Below, one piece after another: positions 25,733-34,446 of a stretch of 64,000 nucleotides of DNA. The stretch lies in NCBI GenBank assembly GCA_027491195.1, contig JAIXWQ010000012.1:186001-250000 (forward strand). Direction: 5' to 3'. How positions within the stretch are numbered: position 1 is the first letter of the stretch; each line of letters starts with the position of its first letter. The translations under genes were made by a program, and so were the position numbers. A model generated the notes under the pieces. The model made no database searches. It was not told the origin of the DNA and saw only the letters and a program-made list of their open reading frames with translations. The stretch is from Cytophagaceae bacterium. GTDB taxonomy: Bacteria; Bacteroidota; Bacteroidia; Cytophagales; Spirosomataceae.

Positions 25733-27777
25733 TTGTTAATCAGCTTTAGCATTTCATTAGCCTCTGCAACGAGTGGGCTGGTGGGGAAAGATTGGACAAA
25801 TTCACCTAACAGGCGTTTGCATTCTGCACTTTCCTGTAAACCCGCTTTACAAAGCGCCATTAAAAATACGATTTTATCTTCCAATTTACTACCAGGCGTA
25901 TTTTGTTGAATCGCTAGGCAAGCCTCGAACGCCATTGCAAACTCTTTCGCTTTAAAACGTTCATAAGCCTCTTCGTATTTCTTTTGTGCCTGAATTTCTT
26001 TGTTCTCGGTTAGCGCCCCATTCTCTAATTTGAGGATCATCGTCTTGAAATAGGAGCTAGGATAGCGTTCGAAAAGTGTTTTTCGTGAATTTGTTTTTGC
26101 GGTTCCTTCTTGGCTTAAATAAAGAATGTAAAGCGCCTCTGCTTCAAAAGCCGTGCTCGGGAATTCTGTCAATAATTTTTGCAATGTGCTGATGGCTAGG
26201 GTATTTTCACCTAATTCTAAACGCGCTAACTTGCCTAGTTTGAATAAAGATTCTTCCTTTAATTTGGTCGCCTTATTCGCGGCGATCGCACTAAATGGAA
26301 TCGCTTTCAACCAAGTTTCTTCTGCCGCTCCTGTTATAGCCGCTTGAGCAAGATTCGTTTTTTCTGTCACCGAAGTAACCGTGGTGGAAATGCTCAGGCT
26401 CGTATTTTTATTCTTTCTATTCCAAAAATCCTCTAAGGTCCGATTCCCCCATCGATTGCTAAATTCAATACTACCCTGAATCCGAGCTTGTTCGTTATTG
26501 AAGTAGAAATTTTGTTGGTCTGCGCTGAAAGGTCGTCTCGTAAAAATAGGAGCAGTAGTTGCAGCACTTACCGATTTCTTCACCGTATCTTTTTGCTGCT
26601 TTAAAAAGAGCTCGTGTAATGCCTGTGGAGACAAGGTGGCTAAATGTAATAAGGAGTCTTGTAAGGCTATTTGTTTCGAAAACGAAGTATAGCTAGCCCA
26701 GGATTTTTTCAGTTTTTGAGCTTTCGCGTAATCGGGATGATTGTTTGCGAGGTAGGTAGCAGCGCTGTCGTAGTAGTTTGCCGCTAGATCATAGGCCTTT
26801 AATTGTTTCGCGAAAAGACCGCCTAATTGAAAATAGAGTTCTCCTTTATTTGGGTTGTTTTCGCCGCCTTTCTCCCAATTTTCTTTGGCTTTTTTGTAGT
26901 CCTTTTTAGTGTAATAATATTGACCTATTTTGACATAGATAGCCGATTTGTTGTCCTCGTTTTTAGGATCTTTCAGCATTTTCTGCAAGGCATCCACATT
27001 ACCTTCGATTTGATGAATAGCCAGGCTTGATTGCAAGTTTAAATCATAGCTAGGCTTTGTTTTTAGCGTCGTTTTAAAGCTTTCTACCGCTAAATTCGGC
27101 TGGTTATTGTCCGCAAATAGTTGGCCCATGATGAATGAGATGCGCGCTTTTTCTTCGCCCTTCTTCAGGTATTTGGAGGCTTCCTGGAGTAATGAGAGGG
27201 CTTTTACAGGTTCATCTGCCAGCTGGTAGGAATAGGCTTTTAGTAACAAGAATTGCTTTTTCTCGTTTGAATTCAAGGGGTTTTCTCTTAAGAATTCTTC
27301 GATCTTTTCTGCGGCAGTAAACTCCTGTTGTTGTAAATAAATTTCATAGAGAGCGAGTAATGCCTCTGGTCTAATTTCAAGTGAGTTTACGTATTTATAC
27401 GTGTCAATGGCATTCTTTAGGTCGTATTGGTAAATGCGACCCTTACCGATTAGTAAATAGGCATCGATAATGTACTGGGAATTTTGGTGGCGATCGATCA
27501 CTAAAGACGCCTTGCGGATTAATTCTTTAATGTCCTTTTCGTTGCCTTGTTTAAAGCTGGAATCCAGTGGAATTCGGATGGGTAAGGTGGCATTATAGCT
27601 TTCCTTGCGTTCTGCGAATAGTTTGCGCTCTAATTCTTTTTCTAATCTAGAGGCCTGCCAAATCGCATTGTACTTCGCATTCAAATTATGAAACGCAACG
27701 GCCATGGGCTTGTTGCTGAATTGAGAACAAGACCACGTACTGAGGGCTAGAAATAAGAAGACAAGACGCCTGTACAT
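25729..27777 (-). CDS. TPR lipoprotein resembling PorW/SprE of the type IX secretion and gliding system
   Basis: The start is the ATG at 27777, giving 682 residues. The longer frame would begin with TTG and run through the promoter at 27799-27806. The signal peptide MYRRLVFLFLALSTWSC has a lipobox Cys. The mature N-terminus (AVAFHNLNAKYNAIWQASRL) resembles the start of SprE/PorW proteins. Multiple tetratricopeptide repeats fill about 90-370 and 500-680, for example YYTKKDYKKAKENWEKG. In Flavobacterium and Porphyromonas this lipoprotein is needed for type IX secretion. Assignment rests on the N-terminal pattern and overall architecture, not on a search. Coupling to PBP1A suggests a periplasmic role near peptidoglycan. 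Confidence 0.7.
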   Translation of the reverse strand: MYRRLVFLFLALSTWSCSQFSNKPMAVAFHNLNAKYNAIWQASRLEKELERKLFAERKESYNATLPIRIPLDSSFKQGNEKDIKELIRKASLVIDRHQNSQYIIDAYLLIGKGRIYQYDLKNAIDTYKYVNSLEIRPEALLALYEIYLQQQEFTAAEKIEEFLRENPLNSNEKKQFLLLKAYSYQLADEPVKALSLLQEASKYLKKGEEKARISFIMGQLFADNNQPNLAVESFKTTLKTKPSYDLNLQSSLAIHQIEGNVDALQKMLKDPKNEDNKSAIYVKIGQYYYTKKDYKKAKENWEKGGENNPNKGELYFQLGGLFAKQLKAYDLAANYYDSAATYLANNHPDYAKAQKLKKSWASYTSFSKQIALQDSLLHLATLSPQALHELFLKQQKDTVKKSVSAATTAPIFTRRPFSADQQNFYFNNEQARIQGSIEFSNRWGNRTLEDFWNRKNKNTSLSISTTVTSVTEKTNLAQAAITGAAEETWLKAIPFSAIAANKATKLKEESLFKLGKLARLELGENTLAISTLQKLLTEFPSTAFEAEALYILYLSQEGTAKTNSRKTLFERYPSSYFKTMILKLENGALTENKEIQAQKKYEEAYERFKAKEFAMAFEACLAIQQNTPGSKLEDKIVFLMALCKAGLQESAECKRLLGEFVQSFPTSPLVAEANEMLKLINK

Positions 27778-27798
27778 AGGATTCGACGGAACAATTTT

Positions 27799-27806
27799 CA
27801 AATTTA
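27799..27806 (-). promoter_or_regulatory. -7 promoter element TAAATTTG for the PorW/SprE-PBP1A operon
   Basis: The minus strand reads TAAATTTG, a full match to TAnnTTTG, about 21 nt before the ATG at 27777. No TTG was found at the usual distance upstream. The position fixes the start of the TPR lipoprotein. Confidence 0.5.
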
Positions 27807-27845
27807 CAATTTATCTTCCCGAAAATTGGATAAATTTAGGCGAAT

Positions 27846-28031
27846 ATGAATTCCTACCAAAAATTCTTAGGGGCCGCTTTTCAGATGCTCGTCACCATCG
27901 TCGCAGGCGTTTTTGCTGGCCGCTATTTAGATGCCTATTTTTTTACGGATAAGCCCTGGTTTACGCTCATTTTCTCCCTTGGATCGATCGCATTTGCCCT
28001 GATAGCCTTAATCAAAAGTCTTCCCAAATAG
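27846..28031 (+). CDS. AtpZ/AtpI-like small membrane protein
   Basis: This 61-residue protein has two hydrophobic helices (about 10-26 and 37-55) separated by the short loop DAYFFTDKPW. The pattern GAAFQMLVTIVAGVFAGRYLD with a tight hairpin and a second glycine/alanine helix fits the AtpZ (PF09527) family. These proteins accompany F-type ATP synthases and may help assemble the c-ring or bring in magnesium. It is not beside the atp cluster here, which lies 6 kb away on the other strand. It is the first gene of the PBP2/RodA group. Confidence 0.7.
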   Translation: MNSYQKFLGAAFQMLVTIVAGVFAGRYLDAYFFTDKPWFTLIFSLGSIAFALIALIKSLPK

Positions 28032-28057
28032 GGCTCGCAGAAGCGCAGAATATTCTG

Positions 28058-28065
28058 TATTTTTG
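28058..28065 (+). promoter_or_regulatory. -7 promoter element TATTTTTG for PBP2
   Basis: TATTTTTG is a full TAnnTTTG match, 19 nt before the TTG start codon of the PBP2 gene. It lies in the 53-nt gap after the AtpZ-like gene. No -33 element is obvious. Confidence 0.45.
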
Positions 28066-28084
28066 TCATTAAAATCCAATTCTA

Positions 28085-29941
28085 TTGTTTACTCAAAGGC
28101 GAAACCTGATCTTCTTGTTTTTCGGACTCATCGGTCTCTTGTTCATCGGGAAACTATTTTTCCTTCAGGTGATCGATGATACCTATGAGAAAGCAGCGGA
28201 TAATAATGCAATTCGCAAGATAATTCAGATCCCATTTAGGGGGGAAGTGTATGATCGGTTTGGCAAATTAATCGTCTACAATACGCCTGTATACGACCTC
28301 TACATCATCCCTCGAAAAGCGGTGGTGAAAGATACGAATCAATTTTGTCGAGTATTCCGCATCACACGGGAATATTTTATCAAAACCACTCAGCGCGCTA
28401 GAGCTTATTCACGGGTGAAACCGAGTCTGTTTCTGAAGCATTTATCAAAGGAAGATTTTGCGAGTGTGCAAGATGCGATGGTGGATTTTCCGGGCTTCTT
28501 TTTTGAGACCAATGCCTTTAGAACCTATCAATCTCGTTCCTTTTCGAATGCCTTGGGTTATGTAGCTGAGATCAGCCCGACTGCGCTAACAGACCAGAAA
28601 GACGATTATTACCGCCAAGGAGACTATGTGGGTATTTCCGGAATAGAATCCTTTTATGAAGAGACTTTACGTGGTCAGCGCGGGGTGAAATACCGAATGG
28701 TGAACAGCAATGGGGTGGAAAAGGGCGATTATAAAAATGGCTCTTTAAACATCAACCCAGTCTCTGGAAATAACTTATACACCTCCATCGACCTGGCGAT
28801 TCAGGAATATGCGGATAGCTTGATGCAGCATAAAGTGGGTAGTTTAGTGGCGATTGAACCTTCTACGGGGGAGATTTTAGCCATGGTTTCCGCCCCGTCC
28901 TATGATGCGAGCTTACTTACGGGGAATAATTTCTCCAAGTATTACCAGCAATTAGCCTTAGATCCGATGAAGCCTTTGTTAAATCGGCCTCCATCTGCTT
29001 ATTATCGGCCGGGATCGACCTTTAAATTAGTGCAGGCTTTAGTAGGACAACAGCTCGGATTTATCGGGCCAGGCACGGTTTTCTCTCATGCGGGAGCTCC
29101 GGTGAAATGCCATGGACATGGCCCTGTGGATTTAAGAGGAGCCATTCGGGTGTCATGTAACCCCTATTTTTACCATGCCTTTAGGAAAATGGTCTACGAT
29201 AAAACGACGGGCGATACCTATGAGCGATCGGCGCAAGGTTTGCAACGCTGGGCGGATTTAGTGGCTAATTTTGGTTTTGGGCGCAAATTAGGGGTGGATT
29301 TAGGTAATGAGAAGAAGGGAATTTTGCCGAATGTAGAGTACTATAATTCGGTCTACAAGGGGGAGAAAATGTGGAAGTTTTCGAATATTTATTCGATTAG
29401 TATTGGGGAGGGGGAAATTGTCGTTAGTCCCCTAAAAATGGCAAATCTCGCTGCGATCATCGCTAACAGAGGATGGTATATTCCGCCGCATGTAGTGAAA
29501 GGAATTGGTTTAAAGAAAAGTATTGACCCTTTCTATAAAACGCCAGTAAAAGTAGGTGTGGAGGCGAAGTATTTTAATGTCGTGATTGATGGCATGGAGG
29601 ATGCGGTAACACATGGAACGGTAGAGGCGGATGGACGAATTCCTGATATCAAGATGGTCGGAAAGACCGGCACTTCCCAAAACCAAAAAGGGAAAGATCA
29701 CTCCATTTTTATTGCCTTTGCGCCTCGCGATAATCCGAAAATCGCCATTGCCGTTTTCGTAGAGAATGCGGGTTTTGGTGGGTCTGCTGCGGCTCCAATT
29801 GCTTCTTTAGTCGTTGAAAAATACTTGAAACGGAAGGTAGATCGCAAGGCGGTGGAGACGAAATTTATGAATATGAATTACTTACCAAACGTGTACAGTG
29901 TGACACGTAAAAAGGTAGCCATTGATTCTACTAAAAAATGA
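28085..29941 (+). CDS. mrdA: Penicillin-binding protein 2 (elongasome transpeptidase)
   Basis: The protein has 618 residues and appears to use a TTG start at 28085: an in-frame stop at 28070-28072 excludes anything further upstream, and the membrane anchor starts at once (NLIFLFFGLIGLLFIGKLFF). The dimerisation domain contains RGEVYDRFGKLIVYN. The transpeptidase has SxxK in RPGSTFKLVQ, SxN in RVSCNPYFY and KTG in VGKTGTSQNQKGK. PBP2 cross-links peptidoglycan during side-wall elongation. rodA overlaps its end by 4 bp, the classic mrdA-rodA pair. MreB, MreC and MreD are not next to it here. Confidence 0.95.
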   Translation: MFTQRRNLIFLFFGLIGLLFIGKLFFLQVIDDTYEKAADNNAIRKIIQIPFRGEVYDRFGKLIVYNTPVYDLYIIPRKAVVKDTNQFCRVFRITREYFIKTTQRARAYSRVKPSLFLKHLSKEDFASVQDAMVDFPGFFFETNAFRTYQSRSFSNALGYVAEISPTALTDQKDDYYRQGDYVGISGIESFYEETLRGQRGVKYRMVNSNGVEKGDYKNGSLNINPVSGNNLYTSIDLAIQEYADSLMQHKVGSLVAIEPSTGEILAMVSAPSYDASLLTGNNFSKYYQQLALDPMKPLLNRPPSAYYRPGSTFKLVQALVGQQLGFIGPGTVFSHAGAPVKCHGHGPVDLRGAIRVSCNPYFYHAFRKMVYDKTTGDTYERSAQGLQRWADLVANFGFGRKLGVDLGNEKKGILPNVEYYNSVYKGEKMWKFSNIYSISIGEGEIVVSPLKMANLAAIIANRGWYIPPHVVKGIGLKKSIDPFYKTPVKVGVEAKYFNVVIDGMEDAVTHGTVEADGRIPDIKMVGKTGTSQNQKGKDHSIFIAFAPRDNPKIAIAVFVENAGFGGSAAAPIASLVVEKYLKRKVDRKAVETKFMNMNYLPNVYSVTRKKVAIDSTKK

Positions 29942-31227
29942 CAGACTCGAATCACATTCAGGGGCGCATTGACTGGATCACGGTGGGGTTCTATGTCCTG
30001 TTCGTCTGTTTAGGCTGGATGAATATCTATTCGGCGGTTTACAGTCCGGATGCGCCATTGAGCTTTTCGGATCCGGCATTTTACGATTCCAATGCGGGGA
30101 AACAATTGGTTTGGATCGGGACGAGTTTCGTATTGATCGTGTGCATTTTAGTGATTGATTTCCGTTTTTTCGAGTCCTTTGCCCTCTTCATCTACCTCGG
30201 TTTATTGCTTTTGCTGCTCGCAGTTCCCTTTTTAGGGGTGACCATCAATGGTTCTCATTCCTGGTTTAAGTTCGGCGGTGTTACGATTCAGCCGGCGGAG
30301 TTTGCCAAAACAGCAACCGCACTCTTGCTCGCCAAATACCTTAATGACCCCTTAGTCAACTTGAATAAATTCGCCTTTCAATGGAAGGCAGCCCTTATTA
30401 TTGGGATTCCTATGCTGTTGATTATTGGGTCAAACGAGACAGGTTCAGCCCTAGTTTTCGCTTCCTTCTTAATTTTATTGTACCGAGAAGGCTTGCCGGG
30501 AACTTATCCAGCCTTATTTATTGGAGGAATTGTCTTGTTCGTGTCTGCTTTACTCGTTAAGGCTTGGATAATTTTGTTAGTCTTAGTTTTATTAGCCGGG
30601 CTTTTTGTTCTTTTTATGCCCATTTATTTACAGCGCGATCCGAAGACCTATTTGCGCCTTTCAGGTGCCATTGCGGTGATTATGACCTTAGCGCTTTTAG
30701 TGGATTGGGTGGTCAATAATGTGTTACAAGAGCACCAAAGAAACCGGATTCGCGTGTTAATTGATCCAGGTTTTGACCCGAGAGGTTTAGGCTACCAGGT
30801 GACTCAATCGAAGATTGCGATTGGTTCGGGAGGTTTTTGGGGGAAGGGATTTTTAGGTGGAACTCAAACGAAATTTGATTTTGTACCGGAACAAAGTACG
30901 GATATGGTTTTCTGTACTATCGGTGAGGAGCATGGCTTTGTTGGCGTGATGTTGATGATCATTTTCTTTTTAGGCTTTTTGTGGCGCCTGATGTATTTAG
31001 CGGACTTACAGCGCTCCCGGTTTGCGAGAGCTTACGGATTCGGATTAGTAGGAATTCTGTTTTTTCACTTTTTAGTTAATATAGGGATGACAATCGGCTT
31101 AATGCCCATCATGGGGATTCCATTGCCGTTTTTCTCCTATGGTGGATCGTCCTTGTGGTCGTTCACGATATTACTTTTTATCTTTTTAAAATTAGACTCT
31201 CACCGGTCTGATATGCTTTCTCGCTAG
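29938..31227 (+). CDS. rodA: Rod-shape protein RodA (SEDS peptidoglycan polymerase)
   Basis: The protein has 429 residues with about ten membrane helices. SEDS signatures are visible: NGSHSWFKFGGVTIQPAEFA, the loop with VLIDPGFDPRGLGYQVTQSK, DFVPEQSTDMVFCTIGEEHG and the final GIPLPFFSYGGSSLW. RodA polymerises lipid II into glycan strands and works with PBP2, whose gene overlaps it by 4 bp (ATGA). The central part carries an additional pair of hydrophobic helices (about 185-240), as in other Bacteroidota RodA proteins. Confidence 0.96.
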   Translation: MTDSNHIQGRIDWITVGFYVLFVCLGWMNIYSAVYSPDAPLSFSDPAFYDSNAGKQLVWIGTSFVLIVCILVIDFRFFESFALFIYLGLLLLLLAVPFLGVTINGSHSWFKFGGVTIQPAEFAKTATALLLAKYLNDPLVNLNKFAFQWKAALIIGIPMLLIIGSNETGSALVFASFLILLYREGLPGTYPALFIGGIVLFVSALLVKAWIILLVLVLLAGLFVLFMPIYLQRDPKTYLRLSGAIAVIMTLALLVDWVVNNVLQEHQRNRIRVLIDPGFDPRGLGYQVTQSKIAIGSGGFWGKGFLGGTQTKFDFVPEQSTDMVFCTIGEEHGFVGVMLMIIFFLGFLWRLMYLADLQRSRFARAYGFGLVGILFFHFLVNIGMTIGLMPIMGIPLPFFSYGGSSLWSFTILLFIFLKLDSHRSDMLSR

Positions 31228-31228
31228 T

Positions 31229-32461
31229 ATGGAAAACGAAACAATTTCTGCCAAAGCCAAAATGCTCATCGCCGTCGCCGCTCTTGGCTACTTCGTGGAT
31301 GTGTATGACCTCATCTTATTTTCTGTCGTGCGTAATCCAAGCTTGATGAGTTTGGGCTTGAAAGGTGATGAATTACTGAATCAAGGTCTGAACTTGATGA
31401 ACGTTCAGATGGGAGGGATGCTTTTGGGTGGAATTTTGTGGGGAATCTACGGGGATAAGAAAGGCCGTAAATCCGTCTTATTCGGATCTATTCTTTTATA
31501 TTCAGCTGCGAACGCACTGAATGGTTTAGTGACTGATTTGAATACCTATGCGATTTTACGTTTTATCGCGGGGATTGGTCTTGCTGGGGAGCTTGGAGCA
31601 GGTATTACGCTCGTAAACGAAACCTTGCCGCCGTCTAAACGTGGTATCGGAACCTTGATTATTGCCGGAGTAGGAGCCGCTGGAGCGGTGTTTGCGCCGA
31701 TTATTGCGGGTTTAAGCCCTGATCCAGAGTGGTGGAGATCTTGCTATTTTATTGGTGGAGGAATGGGCTTAGCCTTATTGCTTTTGCGTTTAGGAACGTT
31801 CGAATCATCGATGTATTCCGAGATGGATTCGTCTGTGAAGAAGGGGAATTTTCTGCAACTCTTTTCCAGCGCAGCCACTTTCAAAAAGTATTTATACTGC
31901 ATATTGATGGGTCTACCCATCTGGTACATTATCGGAATTTTGGTCTTTTCTGCACCTGAAATTTCGCAATTGGTAGGAATCGAAGGTAAAATTAGTGGGG
32001 GTAATGCGATCATGTTCTGTTACCTAGGCTTAGCCATTGGTGACTTTGCCTCTGGCGCCTTAAGTCAATGGCTGAAGAGTCGAGGAAAAGCTGTTTTGAC
32101 GTATTTATTTATCGCGGTGTGTATTTGCGTCTATTATTTATTCGGGATGTCTAACATCACAACGACGCATGCGTATGTGATGATTACTTTATTGGGTTTC
32201 TTCGGGGGCTATTGGGCAGTTTTCTTGACTTACTCCTCTGAGCAGTTTGGAACGAATGTACGAATGACAGTGACGACGACCGTTCCTAATTTCGTGAGGG
32301 GCGCATTAATTCCTATTTCCTTATTATTTAAGTTTTTAATTCCTTCCGTAGGCTTGATTCAGTCGGCGGCTTATGTGGGTGTGTTATGCTTTGCTTTGGC
32401 CATCTACTCCGTCTTACAACTGAAGGAAACCTTCGGTAAATCTCTAGACTACACCGAATAA
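31229..32461 (+). CDS. Major facilitator superfamily transporter
   Basis: The protein has 410 residues with about twelve membrane helices. The family signature between helices 2 and 3 is GIYGDKKGRKSVLFGS. In helices 4 and 5 there is RFIAGIGLAGELGAGITLVNE, resembling metabolite:proton symporters that carry organic acids, phosphate or sugars. Helix 1 has VDVYDLILFSVV, with an acidic pair often involved in proton coupling. The gene begins 1 nt after rodA and its stop overlaps the start of the following kinase-like gene (TAATG), so it is part of this operon. The substrate cannot be predicted. Confidence 0.85.
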   Translation: MENETISAKAKMLIAVAALGYFVDVYDLILFSVVRNPSLMSLGLKGDELLNQGLNLMNVQMGGMLLGGILWGIYGDKKGRKSVLFGSILLYSAANALNGLVTDLNTYAILRFIAGIGLAGELGAGITLVNETLPPSKRGIGTLIIAGVGAAGAVFAPIIAGLSPDPEWWRSCYFIGGGMGLALLLLRLGTFESSMYSEMDSSVKKGNFLQLFSSAATFKKYLYCILMGLPIWYIIGILVFSAPEISQLVGIEGKISGGNAIMFCYLGLAIGDFASGALSQWLKSRGKAVLTYLFIAVCICVYYLFGMSNITTTHAYVMITLLGFFGGYWAVFLTYSSEQFGTNVRMTVTTTVPNFVRGALIPISLLFKFLIPSVGLIQSAAYVGVLCFALAIYSVLQLKETFGKSLDYTE

Positions 32462-33483
32462 TGGCGCTAATCTCTAAGAAGAAGACCCTTTATCGGATTA
32501 ATCAGCAGCTGCGCCGCTATTTGCATAAATACAATCGCGAGCACGTGATGAATATTAGTTATGCAGATCTCTTGCGTTACGATAATGCCATTGTGCTGTA
32601 CGATAAAAATGAGGTGGATACGCTTTGGGAGACGGTATTTTATTCTCCAGGTGATCAGGAAGAGGTATATGAGGCTTTAAAGCAGATCTATGCGGATTTA
32701 AAGACGGATGGTAACGAGGAGGTAATCAAGCACTTAGTGATCGACCGGGTGGATTATTGCACCTATGGGAATACGCATCCTTTCCGGATTCGCATTGTGA
32801 ACCGGGTGAATGATAACTTTGATTATTTCTATATCAAAATTGCGGATGCCTCGCGTGTCTATGGGCTAGAGTTAGAGCATATTTTATCCCCAAATAGAAT
32901 CAATTACGTCACCCACGAAAATACATTGGTCGAAGAGCATATCGCTGGTGTACCTGGAGATGCCTTTTTAAAGCAGGATTTAGAGCAGGACTTGGAGTCG
33001 CCCATTCGTTTAGCGAAAGAGTTCGTGAAATTCAATGAACGCTGTCTCGTACAATTATTGGGGGATATGCATAGTGCAAACTTTGTGGTGATCACAACGC
33101 CGGATTTCGAGGAGATTTATTACCGTATTCGCCCAATTGACTTTGATCAGCAATGTTACGAAGGGAAGAAAACGGTGTATTTGCCGCAGTATTTCAAGCA
33201 AAATAATGCCCTCATTGAGCTGGGGATGAAATATATGACGCCAGAATCGGTTTGGCAGTACCAAATCGAAGAGCGTTCGATGATTGCCTCACGTCTGAAA
33301 TCAGAGAGTCAGCGCGTCTATGATTTGATGGCGGTGATGTCGAAGGACGAAATCGCTCCTCCCGAGAATGTAGAGCAATTAAAATCAGAACTGGCAAAGC
33401 ATTACGAGGACAATCGCTTCTTGAATTGCAAGACGATGGGGGAGATTGTTTGGCTGAGCTTAGAATTAGTGATGCGTCACTAA
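32461..33483 (+). CDS. Uncharacterised protein with a kinase/aminoglycoside-phosphotransferase-like fold
   Basis: This 340-residue protein is soluble with no signal peptide. I recognise no named family, but the residue pattern is that of a phosphotransferase. A candidate beta-3 lysine is Lys126 in YFYIKIADAS, with a helix-C glutamate at 137 or 139. There is a catalytic loop LGDMHSANF, with Asp202 and Asn207 aligning to the GDxHxxN of aminoglycoside phosphotransferases, and a metal-binding Asp227 in IRPIDFDQ. The hinge-like EEHIAGVPGD sits where expected. The region before about residue 100 has no clear match. It is translationally coupled to the MFS gene (1-nt overlap), which could mean phosphorylation of the imported compound. 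A regulatory or pseudokinase role is also possible. Confidence 0.6.
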   Translation: MALISKKKTLYRINQQLRRYLHKYNREHVMNISYADLLRYDNAIVLYDKNEVDTLWETVFYSPGDQEEVYEALKQIYADLKTDGNEEVIKHLVIDRVDYCTYGNTHPFRIRIVNRVNDNFDYFYIKIADASRVYGLELEHILSPNRINYVTHENTLVEEHIAGVPGDAFLKQDLEQDLESPIRLAKEFVKFNERCLVQLLGDMHSANFVVITTPDFEEIYYRIRPIDFDQQCYEGKKTVYLPQYFKQNNALIELGMKYMTPESVWQYQIEERSMIASRLKSESQRVYDLMAVMSKDEIAPPENVEQLKSELAKHYEDNRFLNCKTMGEIVWLSLELVMRH

Positions 33484-33855
33484 TTATTTCTTAAAGATGG
33501 ACCACATCATGAGTCCGTAACCCATCATATAGCAAAGGCCACCGATAGGTGCAATCGCTCCAAAGATGGACATATTCGTCAGGCAGATCAGATACAGAGA
33601 TCCAGGAAAGATAATGCTTCCCGCGAATTGAAAATAGGCGGCTGACTTTAAGTGCTTATTGCTAAAATTCATCTGCCAAACTCCCAAAATCAAAAGAGCC
33701 ATTCCTCCGTACATTTGGTAGCGTGCTGCCGTTTCGAAGGTTTCTAAGCGATTGATATCACGCAAATAATCCTTCCACGCATGTGCACCAAAAGCGCCTA
33801 AGGCAACGGAAAGGCCTGCCATAAGTGAACCGAAAAACAACGAGAATTTTTTCAT
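33484..33855 (-). CDS. DUF423 small membrane protein (YgdD-like)
   Basis: The protein has 123 residues and four membrane helices. The DUF423 hallmarks are FGSLMAGLSVALGAFGAHAW at the N-terminus, the segment TFETAARYQMYGGMALLILG and the glycine-rich IFGAIAPIGGLCYMMGYGLM. Function is unknown. Its stop codon abuts that of the convergent kinase-like gene. A terminator lies between it and the upstream atpH gene, so it is probably transcribed separately. Confidence 0.9.
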   Translation of the reverse strand: MKKFSLFFGSLMAGLSVALGAFGAHAWKDYLRDINRLETFETAARYQMYGGMALLILGVWQMNFSNKHLKSAAYFQFAGSIIFPGSLYLICLTNMSIFGAIAPIGGLCYMMGYGLMMWSIFKK

Positions 33856-33866
33856 GGTAGGGGGAT

Positions 33867-33894
33867 AAAAAAAGGCCCTGTTTCCAAGGCCTTT
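33867..33894 (-). terminator. Intrinsic terminator closing the atp cluster
   Basis: On the minus strand AAAGGCC, a 10-nt loop and GGCCTTT are followed by a run of seven T. It lies 5 nt after the atpH stop codon. This shows that the ATP synthase operon ends with atpH here and does not continue into atpA or atpG. Confidence 0.85.
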
Positions 33895-33898
33895 CTTA

Positions 33899-34435
33899 TT
33901 AAGATGCTAAAGAAACTTTTAAATCGTTCAGCTTCCGCTTGATCGAATCATCGATCTGTTGGTCACCTACTTTCAAAATGAATCCACCGATTAGGCTCTC
34001 ATCAATTTGTTCGATTAATTCTACTTCTTTACCTGTGTAGTCTTTTACGATTTTAGCTACGGTTGCTTTCTGATCAGCTGTTAAGCTAGAAGCCGTTGTA
34101 ACGGTCGCTTTTTGGATGCCTTTGTAATCCGTATACATCGAGATGAATTCTTTTGCCACAGCAGGAAGAATTTTCTCGCGGTTCTTGTTCGTGATGATCA
34201 CGAAGATACCGTAAGTCACGGGATTGAATTTATCCTTAAATAGCTTCGCAAGGATCGCTAATTTCGTATAATGCTTAATGATTGGGCTCTTCAGCGCTAA
34301 CACTAATTCATAACTTCCTTCGCAAGTCTCTGCGAAATCGATCATATCCTTAGCCACAGCCTCTACCGCGTTCTTCTCGATCGCGAAGTCTAGCAGGGAT
34401 TTAGCGTAACGGTGAGCTACAATTAATTCTGACAT
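33899..34435 (-). CDS. atpH: ATP synthase F1 subunit delta
   Basis: The protein has 178 residues, the usual length of the OSCP/delta subunit. The N-terminal helical domain starts with VAHRYAKSLLDFA, and the C-terminal signature is IGGFILKVGDQQIDDSIKRK. It links the top of F1 to the peripheral stalk formed by subunit b. The ATG lies 11 nt after the atpF stop codon. It is the last gene before a terminator. Confidence 0.95.
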   Translation of the reverse strand: MSELIVAHRYAKSLLDFAIEKNAVEAVAKDMIDFAETCEGSYELVLALKSPIIKHYTKLAILAKLFKDKFNPVTYGIFVIITNKNREKILPAVAKEFISMYTDYKGIQKATVTTASSLTADQKATVAKIVKDYTGKEVELIEQIDESLIGGFILKVGDQQIDDSIKRKLNDLKVSLAS

Positions 34436-34446
34436 GGTCTATTCGA

